64,000 nt of DNA from Tubulanus polymorphus (taxonomy: Eukaryota > Nemertea > Palaeonemertea > Tubulaniformes > Tubulanidae): contig NC_134030.1 of NCBI RefSeq assembly GCF_964204645.1, positions 6,012,278 to 6,076,277 of the forward strand, given 5' to 3'. The notes under the pieces are model-generated. The model searched no databases, was not told the DNA's origin, and saw only the letters and a list, made by a program, of their open reading frames with translations. The position numbers were made by a program, and so were the translations under genes. Of this stretch, positions 43,413 through 54,899 are shown one piece after another; the first letter of the stretch is position 1; every line of letters starts with the position of its first letter.

Positions 43413-44127
43413 CCAGTTAGTCAGGTAATCTTCCTCCATATGATAAGTAATAGATAGATGAATACATTTGTAATGAACGATTCATAATTTCAGCTGATTA
43501 TACAACTCAAGATGAATATTGTAAGCGTTTTGACTTAACTTTCTGGTAGATTTGAAATTACACACAAAAACACAAGTAAGAAGTTTTACCAACACTGCAC
43601 ACAACCCTGGTTCTACCTTTCTACCTATTACTGGCCAACTTCATCATGTTGATTATTTCGTTCGAACGAAGTAATCTTTTCGTTCGAACGAAATGATTTC
43701 GTTCGAAAGAAAATATCTTTTCTAAAACAGATTTAGCCCTCTTTTGTGTTTTCATCACAATTTCGGTTTAAAAAGGCCTGATCATGACATGGGACGCGCG
43801 ACCCCTCTGGTGTAAAATTTAAATGTTAGAATATAAATGAATGTTAACGGTACAAAGCCTAATCTATTTGAAAATAAATTTTTTGTCAATATTATCTGAA
43901 GTAAAGTGAGTGGGTGATATTGGAAGAATGTACATCTTATAGTTCGAACGAAAAACCTTGCGTTCGAAGGAAATAGTCTTTGGGTTCGAACGAAAAGATT
44001 TACCGCGGTAAATCTTAAGCAAGGTTTACCGCGGTAGCGGGGGATGTGTCATACACTCTGGTTTTTGTTTGAAGTATGGATGTGAGATACAAGCGGCATG
44101 TTATAGATACGCCCCCAGTCTTTGGTA
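43410..44127 (+). pseudogene. Relic cysteine-rich copy 8 (exons 1, 2 and 5 only)
   Basis: The end of exon 1 (to 43422) and exon 2 (43494-43545, ATG 43512) remain, but a TAA lies nine codons after the ATG. Exons 3 and 4 are missing. At 44019-44127 the end of a long-type exon 5 survives (TGTTTGAAGTATGGATGTG, stop 44125-44127), closest to gene 6. Between them lies a palindrome-rich insertion. Confidence 0.7.
43640..44010. repeat. Cluster of TTCGTTCGAACGAA palindromes
   Basis: Perfect or near copies occur at about 43660, 43679, 43698 on the left and 43941, 43962, 43985 on the right, flanking about 240 bases without such motifs. The arrangement looks like composite termini of an inserted element; TTTACCGCGGTAA lies at its right edge. 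Class unknown. Confidence 0.5.
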
Positions 44128-44129
44128 AA

Positions 44130-45370
44130 TCTTATGTAACATGCCAAAATATATGAATGAATAAAATCATCTCTTAAAAAAATTATTCGACACCTTCTTT
44201 TGATGGATTTTTATACGATGTAGCGGATAGATATTTTTGTAATTACGTCAGATGGTGATATCATTCGTCAGTTTCGTGTTGGTGTGGATTTTATGATTCG
44301 AATGATGAGATTCATACGAGCTACTGATATTTATTTATACGTATGACATCTTCGAATGAGTGGAAATCATTATGACCTCCCTGAGTGACATACTGATACA
44401 GGCTCAGTAAATTCTCAATAACGGTATCTGCTAGTTGTAATGAGGCTGGGCTGTTATTTTAGTGTCATTCCATATCAATGTAACCATAATACGATATTCT
44501 CTGAGATGTATTACCTTTTCATCTTATTACAAGTGTACTTGCAATATGCATGAAAACAAATTCCTGTCGTGGGCACGAGGATACCAGGTACTGTATGTTA
44601 TTTCATACTTTCTACTATGGCCGTTCAACGATTTGGCAAGCGAGTGTAATGTTAGTTCCCGTTTTCCCCACAAGTATGATACATAGTGGTAGCACTAGAC
44701 AGTCAAGATCGCTATTTGTACTATAGGAGCAATTTGTTTCAGTCGTCAGTTCCATCATTGCTAATGCTCCACTTTATGAAATTAATCTATTGATTAAGAC
44801 TCTAAAGCCACTATTTAATACAAATAATTCCAATCTAGTTCATCCGATTTTTGATTTTGGTTAAAAAGATAAGTATTTATTCTTGTGTAGCCTACATAGG
44901 GCAGGTCTGTCCATATCGATGTATATTTTCTTTTCTATGAAATAAATTAACTTGATCTCGAAGGTAATCGTGATTATTTGACAAATCATGATGAACAGTT
45001 ACAATTTCTCCACCACTCTAAAACGAGTCCATGCTGCTACATACAAACCATGTGATGTGTTTTATTCTTCAACTGAATTAGACAGTGACCAGTCTTTGAA
45101 AAATTATTATCCTAATATATATTCTACGTGTTTTCCAATGCGTCTAATAATTCATTTGGTAAAGGCCTGCACCCGGCTTTACCAAATCACTGGTTGAGGA
45201 TTAAAACACGACAGTTGTTGGACTAATTATTTTCAGACAGCTTTAAGATTTCTTCTGAAGAAGGTCTAATTTGACCTTGGTGATTATTATCCATAATTAA
45301 CGACAAGTTCAGTGTAAAAAAGCTCGATCCGAATACGGGACGTTTTTCACTTGAGACCTGTCAATACAAC
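44130..45370. other. 3' flank of relic 8 and unassigned spacer
   Basis: About 44130-44450 matches the 3' flank of gene 6 (29310-29600). Beyond this I see no supported gene. Confidence 0.4.
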
Positions 45371-45373
45371 AGT

Positions 45374-45428
45374 ACAGGTGTATGTGTTCTGCCGAAAAAC
45401 GAAACGATTATCCAAATATGAAATTGAC
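45374..45428 (+). promoter_or_regulatory. Class II upstream motif block of gene 9
   Basis: CAGGTGTATGTG, then GAAAAACGAAACGATTATCC and AAATATGAAATTGACAT. The E-box and IRF-like core (AAACGAAA) match class I, but the following bases are a distinct class II signature. A TATATA lies near 45461. Confidence 0.5.
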
Positions 45429-45835
45429 ATCAGTCTATTGTTGAGATCGATGATTATTTCCGCCTTATATATGCAGAGTATTATACATCTAAAACTTGAA
45501 TACATCATCAGAACTCCGATCGGTGTAGTTTTAATTGTGGTCAACTGGTGATTCGGTTTCGTAGACTGTAAATTCAAGTAAGTGTAAAATCGTATAAAGC
45601 AAAACTCCAAACACGGCCTATGTTTAGCACCACAGTATTATCCAACGATCATTTTTGAGATTGCTTAAACGGCAAAATAGTTGCATTTTTTTCATAATTA
45701 AATTACGTTGAATCATGTCTCTGATTGTGAAAGTCTAGACTTGTAACCTTTCAAACCAATACGTTTTGTGTTGTACCAAACCGAAATAGCTAGACTTTAA
45801 GTGTATGTTAATCGCGTCTTATCTTTCAGCACAAG

Positions 45836-46960
45836 ATGAGTATTGGAAACGTTTTGGTTCTAATTTTCGGTAGGTTCTTTAGTCACGATTAAGTCGATAA
45901 ATTCCAACCACTTCTAATTGCTGAGAATGTCTGAATGTCTTTGATTCTTATAGTTTTATTCGAGGGTGCTGCGGCGGCGTCAGTTGTTCTGTTTGGTCCT
46001 AACAGTGCTGACACAGATGATGCTCCTAGCGCCGTCATCTGTCCTTCCAATATGAAGGTATTTAGTTGTGCATGTTACGATGATTCTTGCTGCGACGGTA
46101 CACACATATCCCCAGATGGACAGACTTGTACGGCATTCAAAAAACGCTTCGGATGCCGGTCAACAAAGGTACGTGTAAGAAATTTCAAAATTAAATTATT
46201 TCTTAGTACAAAAATTTCGAGGTAAAATTTAAGTCCTAACTATCGATAGTGTCTTGAAGTGGTTGAATGGATTTTCCCTAATGTGGCTGGCTCACACTTT
46301 AAAATATAAAGTGCGACGGATTTTTTTCAATCACATCAATTTTATGTTGATCAGGTTGATTATCAAAATGTTTTATTTCTAAATGCACCGATTGTTTTAC
46401 GTGCTAATGGTGACAATAATTATTATCGAGTTGTTTGGTCATCGAAGTTATCGCAGTGTTTGTGACGCATTTCTGAATTTTTGATTTTATACATACTTTG
46501 GATGCACGTTTCTCAAATACGACATCGAGATGTTACTTTCAAAGTGTTATTCTAGGCATTAGTTCGTTGTGTCACGATCGATGCCGGCAATGATTACCGT
46601 GTCGTCAGTAGTGGATTGCAACGAGAAACTCAAAGAGTATCTGCGCGGTGTCCAGATGGGCTCAAACCGGAGCGATGTACACAAAACCTTCCGTATGTTG
46701 CACTTACAATATTATCCGTCATCTTTTTCTTTCTAACCCTATTTTGAAATATAAATGGCGAGTCAATATAGAAATAACCAATGGTGATAAAGGAATTATG
46801 ACTTCATTTCAGATGGAAGCATTTGTACGGGGGAATGCTCACTAGGTTCATGGCAGTTCGGAATTCAGGCGCAAGCTGTTACATGTATTCTACTGTATGT
46901 TTAGGTAGTGGATGTGAGGTACAAGCGGTGTGTTTTAAACATGGCCCCAAAACTGAGTAA
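45836..46960 (+). CDS. Cysteine-rich secreted protein, array gene 9 (intact, class II)
   Basis: Coding pieces 45836-45869, 45954-46168, 46556-46692 and 46813-46960 join in phases 1, 0 and 2, giving 177 residues. The signal peptide is MSIGNVLVLIF plus VLFEGAAAA. Loop YDDS lies between CAC and CCDG, and exon 3 is two codons longer near its end (KKRFGC). All 14 cysteines are kept; the C-terminus ends PKTE instead of the usual aromatic end. Promoter block, exon 2 leader (CACAAGATG) and introns differ from genes 1-7. A probable noncoding exon ends near 45576. Two poly(A) signals in a tandem repeat follow (46965-47040). Confidence 0.8.
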
Positions 46961-46964
46961 ATGG

Positions 46965-47045
46965 GACAATTCAATACACCAAGCAATAAAACTATGGCAA
47001 ATTCAGTCTGATTCAATACAACAAGCAATAAAACTATAAAATCAG
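46965..47045 (+). terminator. Tandemly duplicated poly(A) signal region
   Basis: The segment with CAATACACCAAGCAATAAAA is repeated about 55 bases later (CAATACAACAAGCAATAAAA), giving two AATAAA signals behind gene 9. Confidence 0.55.
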
Positions 47046-48270
47046 ATATTAAGATATTTGTTAATGTTTTTTTTTACATTTTTGGATTCGTTTGACCGAG
47101 ACGCATGACAAAGAAACTCCGCCAGTTTGAGTTGACGTAGTTTACTGTTTCGAATGATTAAAATCATACGGTTTGTCCAATTCAATGACAACGCTGGCAA
47201 TAAAAAGAAATAGTATCTTTAAATGACAGCTTCGGTTTTGCAAGAAAACAGAGGAGATCATTTATTTGATCAACAATTGTACATTTTAGGTTACATGATT
47301 TAATCAAAGCCATTAAGTCGACGAGTATTTCGGATAACCTAAACTATACTCATATGCTAGGAGAAATGATAAAAACATTCCATTGATGTTTCATTGTAAA
47401 CTGATCCTCGTGTGCAGACAAATAACAGGGTTATCATTAGTTCCAAGACGAGTTTGTCGATTAATAACAAATGGTGCTTTTTCAAACGTAGAGAATTAGG
47501 GTCTAGGGGGTCCAGAGGCTTAGGTTTTGGCTATGAGTAGTAAAAAGTCAGGGGTTTGCATCTGGCCTCGTTGGCTCGATCAGATAATTAGAGAGCAGCG
47601 CTAGCACTGACCTTTGCTTGCGTGTTCGAATTCCAATTTTCGGATTATGACTTAAAATTTTCAAGTACATCGTATTCGCGAATGCAGATTGTAGCAATCG
47701 ATTGATTGAGATATATATCAAACTGCTCGACTACACGGTAATTCGAAAGATTTTCTAGCCATCCAGTTCCATACATTATTTGATATCAGTTCGTGCTATA
47801 CACTTATGTGGATTACACTTCTTAGAGAATAAGACTCGGATAAATTATTTTAATTCATCTAGTTGTGCGTGTCTAATTTTAGCGTGACAAACTGCTTTCA
47901 TTGTACGAAATCATTATATTTAATTTTCACTTTGATAGTTTCCATTTTTCTTGTTGATTGGAACTAATGATTACCCATAAGAAGACATGAATGTATTTTG
48001 TACACGTCAAAGCTCGCCTAGCGCAAGAGTATCCGAACTAACCTAGGCTAATCTAAACTTTCTGCGCGACGAACAACATCGGAACGAATATTCGGCATCG
48101 CCTCGATCTACCAGAGGATATGATCGACCATGTTCACCTAAAAATGACCAGAAAGGTCCGTTTAAGGCACGTCCGTTTAAATAAATTTCACCTCGATGAG
48201 TATTGTTCTTAATTCAGGGTCAACGTGAAGGTCATTGCGAAGGGATCTTAATATTGGAAACCTGTCGATA
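47046..48270. other. Spacer between genes 9 and 10
   Basis: No ORF with family features, RNA gene or clear transposon terminus was recognised. Confidence 0.4.
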
Positions 48271-48277
48271 ACAGAAG

Positions 48278-48332
48278 CAGGTGTTGATGTGATCGGGTGA
48301 AAACTAGAGCGATTATCCAAATATGAATTGAC
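48278..48332 (+). promoter_or_regulatory. Class II upstream motif block of gene 10 (degraded)
   Basis: GCAGGTGTTGATGTGATC, then GAAAACTAGAGCGATTATCC and AAATATGAATTGACAT. The E-box and class II tail are kept; the IRF-like core is lost. Confidence 0.45.
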
Positions 48333-48699
48333 ATTTATTGATGATTGATGATCAGCGGTATAACGTACATATCATCAACTCCGAGCTGTAGTGTTTTACT
48401 TCTCACCCGGAGATTCGGTAGACAAGTAGGTCAGATTTTTATTTTCATAGGATATCCACTCTATGAACACACAACGCACTATGAAAGTAGAAAACTGTGA
48501 GACACTCCCCCTTTCAAAAGCTCATATTGAAATTATGCGCGATGTTTTCATTTAGAATTAATTCTGCAACGAAATCTAATTTCATTGGTTTCAAAAAGTC
48601 GAGTGGCAACTTTTTCAACGTGTAAAGCAAAATGGATTAAACTGTGGTAGGCGTTATCACTTTATTCTGTGTATTTATCACTTGATCTTTCAGCACAAG

Positions 48700-49704
48700 A
48701 TGAATATTGGATACGTTTCGGTTTTAATATTCCGTACGGTAGTTTCGTTATCTAACCATAAGTCGGTGGTTGCTTACCAAATTGAATCTAATTAACTGCT
48801 ATTTATTGATTCCAGTTCTATTTGAGGGCACTGTGGCGGAGTCAGTAGTTCTGACAGGTCCTTACAGTGCACTGATGGATGACGCCCCTAGTTCAGTTAC
48901 CTGCCCTTCCAATATGAAGGCTTATATTTGTAAATGCTACGACGATTGTTGTGATGGTGCACGGATATCCCCAGACGGACGGACGTGTACAGCATTTCAT
49001 GGAATCCGATGCCTACTTACTAGGGTGTGTACGGTGCAGTTTCTCTATGCTAATATCGCTTATGACAAAACTCCGATGGGTTTTTCGTATTATATGTATA
49101 TACCCCCTCGCTCTTGTCCCGGTTGTTTTTGGTACTAACTTCGATAAAACGAAATGAAAAATCTTTGCTTAAAATTTTTAGGCAGTAGCTCGTTGTGTTC
49201 AAATCGAACCAGATAACGTTTACCGCGTCGTGAGTAGCGGACTGCAACAAAATGAAAGAACTTCTGCTGAATGTCCAGATGGTCTCAAACCGCAGGAATG
49301 TACAAGCAACCTTCCGTATGTAGCTCTGCCACGATATCTCATTGGATTTTATTCATATCTAGAATAACTCATATCAAAGAGCCTCGAACCAATGCAGCGA
49401 ACTTACGAACTAAAGCTGATCCAAAATATCCCGTTGAATAGCATTCTTAGTACTTATTATTAGGCAGTAATTTTCGCAATTTCGGCTTACTTCGACATCT
49501 TGGAATTCAACCGACTGCAATTAAGGTTGTGATAGCAGTTCCGTTTGTACTTTCAGCTGGAAGCATATGTATCAGGAGACCAGGCTTGCTAGTACAATGG
49601 GGGTAAGGAAGTCAGAATCAGAATGTTATATCTCGTCTGACGTATGTTCAGACAGTGGATGTGAGGTACAAGCGGTGTGTTTAAAATATGCCCCGAGAAT
49701 TTGA
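48700..49704 (+). CDS. Cysteine-rich secreted protein, array gene 10 (intact, divergent)
   Basis: Coding pieces 48700-48733, 48816-49024, 49182-49315 and 49557-49704 join in phases 1, 0 and 2, giving 174 residues. The signal peptide is MNIGYVSVLIF plus LLFEGTVAE. The first coding intron uses donor GTACGG instead of the family GTAGGT, so splicing there is the weak point. Loop YDD (three residues) lies between CKC and CCDG, and exon 4 is one codon shorter than usual. All 14 cysteines are kept although overall identity to genes 1-7 is lowest in the array, which argues for a maintained fold. AATAAA lies at about 49741. Confidence 0.75.
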
Positions 49705-49744
49705 TCAATCTAACTAAGTGAACACACTAAGTGAACCATCAATA

Positions 49745-51600
49745 AAAGATATCCATAGCAATATTTCATATCGTTCTTTTTGATTCGATTCTGTGTCCAA
49801 CTTGTGATTCGTGAAACAGTCAGTTAAACTTAGATATGACTAAAGTCGTGATCGTATGGCTGCTACTAGCCAATCCATGAGAACACATATTTGGCGAACA
49901 AGAACCAGGAGTGCATTAACAGCCTGTGATTACTTTGTGTTAATTGATTCACAAAGAAACAGACAAGTCATTTTGAAACCCGCAAACATTATTTGTGACG
50001 GATAGCTGATGGACGGACGACAATGGAAGCCTCGGGCCTTCGGTCACAGCGAAGCTTGTTACAATCAATGAAAAGAATTTGCTTCTGAGTTAATAACTAA
50101 CTTGGAGTAAAATCAGAAACATGAAAACGATTGAATTAACTCTTGAGTTAACTCATTAAAAATGAGCTAACTTTAACTCAGAGTTAACTCTAACTCACAA
50201 CTATGGAACTGGGTCCCGGTGTCCTCTCTTTATAGTCAGTATAGGTGTTTTCTGAACTACGATATTCATGTAAAACATTCGCACTGAAAAATATAAAACA
50301 TTTCACCTAATATGATTAAGGTTAGACGGTATAACCTCGAAATTAATTTGATCATTCATGAATATCCTCGGAATTTTTTTTTCTTTATGATAAATAGTTG
50401 CAACTCTTCCTACGCACCGTACAAATGTATTTTCTATTATATACGGAGACAACTTAGTGATTTTACGTGGAGGTGCATCTGTGTAGACTGTTCTGGTGCA
50501 AAGGCTTGTTTGTTAGTTGAAAAAAATTGCGTGATCCCCAATAAACCCCGAAAACATGATTCAGGCATCTGCAGCATTACTAACTTGAAACATTCCGACA
50601 CGAGAATGAGGATAACACTACATATTAGTTGGCACGGGACGAGATGACAGGTTTTTAGCCTATGGTTCGATTCTTATGCCAACGGTCTAGTTGGCCTTGT
50701 ACCAATATTGCTAGAAAGCGATTCTAACAAGCCACGTTTTAAAACGGTGATAGACCCGGTCGTATTTCTCTTTGCGGATGATTCGAATAGCCTAGCACTC
50801 GCTATCGTACGAATTTCGTTGCGATGTGACCGATCTAAGCTGTAAAATTTTAGATAATTGGAAAATTTCCTTAGCTTCTATATAATTTGACCTGACCTGT
50901 CATGACCTAAGTCATGAATAATCATTAACACACGCGCATGCGATTAACACTGTGTGAAATGACAGGTGAATCCTCGCAAAAATAGATCCGGAATTATCAT
51001 GCCATTTTGTAAAATATCAAGCTGTGTTTTAGTTAGAAAACAGGTAAGAAAACAAAAGCACGTTACATTTTTATACTTTGGTCACTGACTCGTGAAATAA
51101 GAGTACCGTCCACGTCAAGGTACACGAAGAAACCGTAGCGTATTAACTTCCACGAGTCGTCGGGTATGATAAATGTAGGAGGGAGTGAGGTAAGTCTTCA
51201 GTTTCTCCCGATGAATTAACGAATTATATCCAATCAAAAGGCCTTCATTTTTTCATGTCTGAACCTCGTTTATAAAAAAAGATGCCTGGTGAATCGGAAT
51301 ACAATCTCCTTTCAGCTATTTCGTTTGCTACTTTAAGTTATTTTAAAAAAATCTAATCTCCCCCTTGCACTTTCTTCCTTTTGCTTCTCAGAGTTTCATG
51401 TCGATGAGCTACTGGACCATTGGTCCTTTATTTTAGATATCATCCTTGTAATTCACTTTTGATGAATAGAAAAGTTTGAAATTATGGAAAGAAAATGTCC
51501 AGATTTAATGAGTTTTTTTCGCTTGTTGCTCTTTATTCATTTGGAGTCAGTATGAAGATCCTACTCTCTGAGGTTTAAGTTCAAATATGTCAGTAACGGC
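49745..51600. other. Spacer between genes 10 and 11
   Basis: No supported gene; the 111-codon open stretch at 50312-50647 lacks homology signals or splice context that I can support. Confidence 0.4.
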
Positions 51601-51912
51601 AACAGGTGCATGTGATCTCGTGAAAACCGAAACGATTATCCAAATATGAACAGAAATTTATTTTATTCAGGAAAATGTCAATTCCAATATTCAAACCAAA
51701 AATTCAGAGCTTTCAAAAACAATAACAGCGCAGGTGTATGAGCTCTAATGAAAAACGAAACGATTATCCAAATATGAACTGACATTTATTTTATTCAGGA
51801 ATTTAACGTCTATTCCTTTATTCGAACCAAGAATTCAGAGCTTTCAAAAACAATAACAGCGCAGGTGTATTAGCTCTAATGAAAAACGAAACGATTATCC
51901 AAATATGAAATT
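51601..51912 (+). promoter_or_regulatory. Three tandem upstream motif blocks of gene 11
   Basis: Blocks begin at about 51603, 51731 and 51861 (spacing about 130 bases). Each has CAGGTG, AANNGAAA (AACCGAAA or AAACGAAA) and GATTATCCAAATATGAA. A TATATA at about 51935 precedes the noncoding exon that ends near 52004. Confidence 0.6.
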
Positions 51913-52276
51913 GACATCTATTGATCTGATCAATTATATATCAACATTTCCGATCTGAAGTGTTTTAATTCTGGTCAACTGGTGATTCAGTAGACAGCAA
52001 GTCAGTAAGTCTTGGAACAAGGTAACCTTGATAAAAGTAAAATATATTCACACGCATATTCTTTGTACCACAGTGGCCCCAAAATGATTCGACTCTTTAT
52101 GAATATCGTCTGAGGAGATATTGATTTTTCATGATTATAATCAAGGATCGGTTCTAGTTGCGAGTAAAGTCTATAGTTGCAACTTTTCTCACGTATCAAA
52201 ATATGTTTTTTGTGTCATACATATATTTGCTATTTCATATTCTAAGTAAATTATATTCTACCTTTCAGCACGAACG

Positions 52277-53222
52277 ATGAATATTGGATACTTTTTGGTT
52301 TTAATTTTCGGTAGGTTTTTCAATTATGGTTAAGTCGATTGATCGTAACCATAACGCTAAAAAATGTGAAAATGTCTCTGATTCCAGTTTTATTCGAGGG
52401 CGCTGCGGCGGGGTCAGTTCTTTTGTATGGTCCTGACAGTGCTGGCACAGATGATGCTCCTAGCGCCGCCACCTGTCCTTCCAATATGAAGGTTTACATT
52501 TGTTCATGTGTCAACGATGCTTGTTGCGATGGTACACGAATATCCCCAGATGGACGGACCTGTACAGCGTTCAACACTAAAGGATGCCCCTCGTCTAAGG
52601 TGTGTGTATTTTGGATAGTTCCGTGGCATACTAGATTTTAGAAGGGCTCAGAGGTCGGGCTCCCCATGTTTGTTTGTTGCCTGAGATATTGCATGGTAGT
52701 TTTGTGTCAGCAATCCTAGATGCCTAGAAAATGGTCGATTTCAGGCCCTTGATAGGCTTTAAACCTTCGGCGCACGTATTCGTGTACTATAATGGTCCCC
52801 TATCCGTAATCAGAAAAAAAGTAAAGATTTTACCTCGAATTTCAGGCAGTAACTCGGTGTGTAACAATCGATGCCGGCAATGATTACCGTGTCGTTAGTA
52901 GTGGACTACAAATGCATAATCAATGGTTATCTGTTCAGTGTCCAAATGGGTTAAAACCGGAAGAATGTACAAAGAATATGCCGTATGTAGCATTTTCACA
53001 ACATTCAATTGAATTATTTCAACCTACTAAAGTTTCAATGCAATTTACTGCAGCAATTATTTATGTATTTTCAGGTGGAATCATGAGTATCGAAGCGTAC
53101 TGTTAAGGAATAAGGCAGTACGGAAGTCTTTCAGTGGATGTAACATGTATTCTATTGTGTGTGAGAGGACTGGTTGTGAGACACAAGCGGTATGCTTTAA
53201 ATACCCTCCAAAAATTTGGTAA
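52277..53222 (+). CDS. Cysteine-rich secreted protein, array gene 11 (intact, chimeric)
   Basis: The noncoding exon ends near 52004. Coding pieces 52277-52310, 52388-52599, 52846-52982 and 53075-53222 join in phases 1, 0 and 2, giving 176 residues. The signal exon (MNIGYFLVLIF) and promoter are class II, like genes 9 and 10. Exons 3-5, the intron before exon 4 and the 3' flank to about 53540 closely match class I gene 1. Loop VNDA lies between CSC and CCDG; all 14 cysteines are present. AATAAA is at about 53252. The break falls in the first coding intron, so gene conversion or unequal crossing-over made it. Confidence 0.82.
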
Positions 53223-53639
53223 ATCGTATGTTACATGCCAAACTTGAATGAATAAAATTATCTCTTAACGAATAATTAGATTTTTCTATTCTTTTTAATT
53301 GGTTTTCATACGATGTAGTGTATAGCGTGAGATGATGTAATCCATCTGTCATTTTCACGTTGTGGATTTTATGATTCGTATGATGAAATTCATTCGAGGT
53401 ACTGATATTTATACGAATGAGTGGGGGTCATTATGACCTCAATAACATATTGTATGGACTCGGAAAATTCATTAATTTCTCAATAATATCTGCTAGTTGT
53501 AGTGAGGCTGGGGCTGGTATTCTTAATTAATTCTATGAAATGTTAAATACTGTTCAGCGTCAATCGATTATTAACTCAATAAAATTTCGAATGTGAATTT
53601 GAATTTAAATTCTATCATTGTCACCATATTACGGTATTC

Positions 53640-54600
53640 TCGGAGATTCATTTCATTAAAAGGGTACTTTGCTAGTATAGTAGTCTCCATTCTGGAAAAT
53701 CATTGAACAAGAATATTGACTTATCTTATAGATGGCGACTTCTTTGTATCTGTGAACGAACACATCTAATGTTGGTTTTCTCTGTCATTGGTCAATTGGT
53801 CAAAACGTTTAAAAGAACAGATGTTAAAAATTTTAAACCTGAAAGCGGAGTTGCTAGTCACGTTTTCCAAACCTCCCACAATTTTGATTTTGTTAACGCC
53901 AAAATTATCTAGCCGTGTAGCGATAGGATTAAAAGACACATTTTTGAAACTGCTCTAATCATTGAAAATTCTGATAAATGCGTAAATCTCAACTCAATGG
54001 TTTTTCTCCCCACAATTAACTCATATCAAAATTCCCCTGTAAATTGGTTATTTGTGGTGGTGATTTTGAAATGTTTGATTAAAGCGAAATGAGCAATCAT
54101 TGTTTCAAATTTTAAGGAAACTTACCAAACTATGAATAAAGGTATCTATTAAAACATTTTCTATTGTTTTTTGTTGTTGTTGTATTTTTAGTTTAATTCC
54201 GTTCAACTGGTTGATTTGCATCAGTTATGACTCAATAAAATGTGGTCGTATATGGCTGCTGGCTATTAATCCAAGAGAACACTTCTTTGGCAAACAAGAA
54301 CCAGAATATCAACGAATAAACAGCCCAGATTTTTAGGGCCTATAGTAAGTAGGGCGGTATAACAGCGGTGGATTTTGACTAGGCCAAAGACAAAATACAG
54401 GTGCTTCATTCTCAAGAACCTGGCACTAAGCGGGGTGGGATGAAACTATATAGCGGTAACTTTTTTCAAAATTATCCTTCAATTCACACTCCATGAATAG
54501 AGAAGTTTGAAGTCATGGAATTTTTTGTTTTCACTTGTTGCTGTTGATTCACTTTAAGTCAGTATGAAGAGATCCTACTCTCAGAGGTTTTAGTTCAAAC
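53640..54600. other. 3' flank of gene 11 and spacer
   Basis: About 53640-53770 matches pieces of the flanks of gene 1 (14600-14700 and 12020-12060). The rest has no supported feature. Confidence 0.4.
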
Positions 54601-54615
54601 ATGTCAATAACGGCA

Positions 54616-54890
54616 ACAGGTGTATGTGATCTGATGAAAACCGAAACGACTATCCAAATATGAACTGAAATGTCTTTAATTCAGGAAAACCGTCGATCAA
54701 AATATCCGTATCTTGAGTCTAGAGCTATCGATAACAATAACAGCGCAGGTGTATGTGCTTTAACGAGACAAACGAAACGATTATTCAAATATGAAATTGA
54801 CATCTATTGATCTGATCAGCTATATATCAGCATTTCCGATCTGAAGTGTTTTAATTATTCTGGTCAACTGGTGATTCAGTAGACAGCAAG
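54616..54890 (+). pseudogene. Orphan class II promoter and first-exon relic
   Basis: Two motif blocks (about 54616-54665 and 54746-54800) and a degraded noncoding exon (GATTCAGTAGACAGCAAG, to about 54890) match the start of gene 11. No coding exons follow, so this marks the distal end of the array. Confidence 0.6.
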
Positions 54891-54899
54891 CCTAATCTT

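Noticed and set aside
50312-50647. 111-codon open frame between genes 10 and 11
   Set aside because: No signal peptide, family motif or splice context; length is within chance for A+T-rich DNA.
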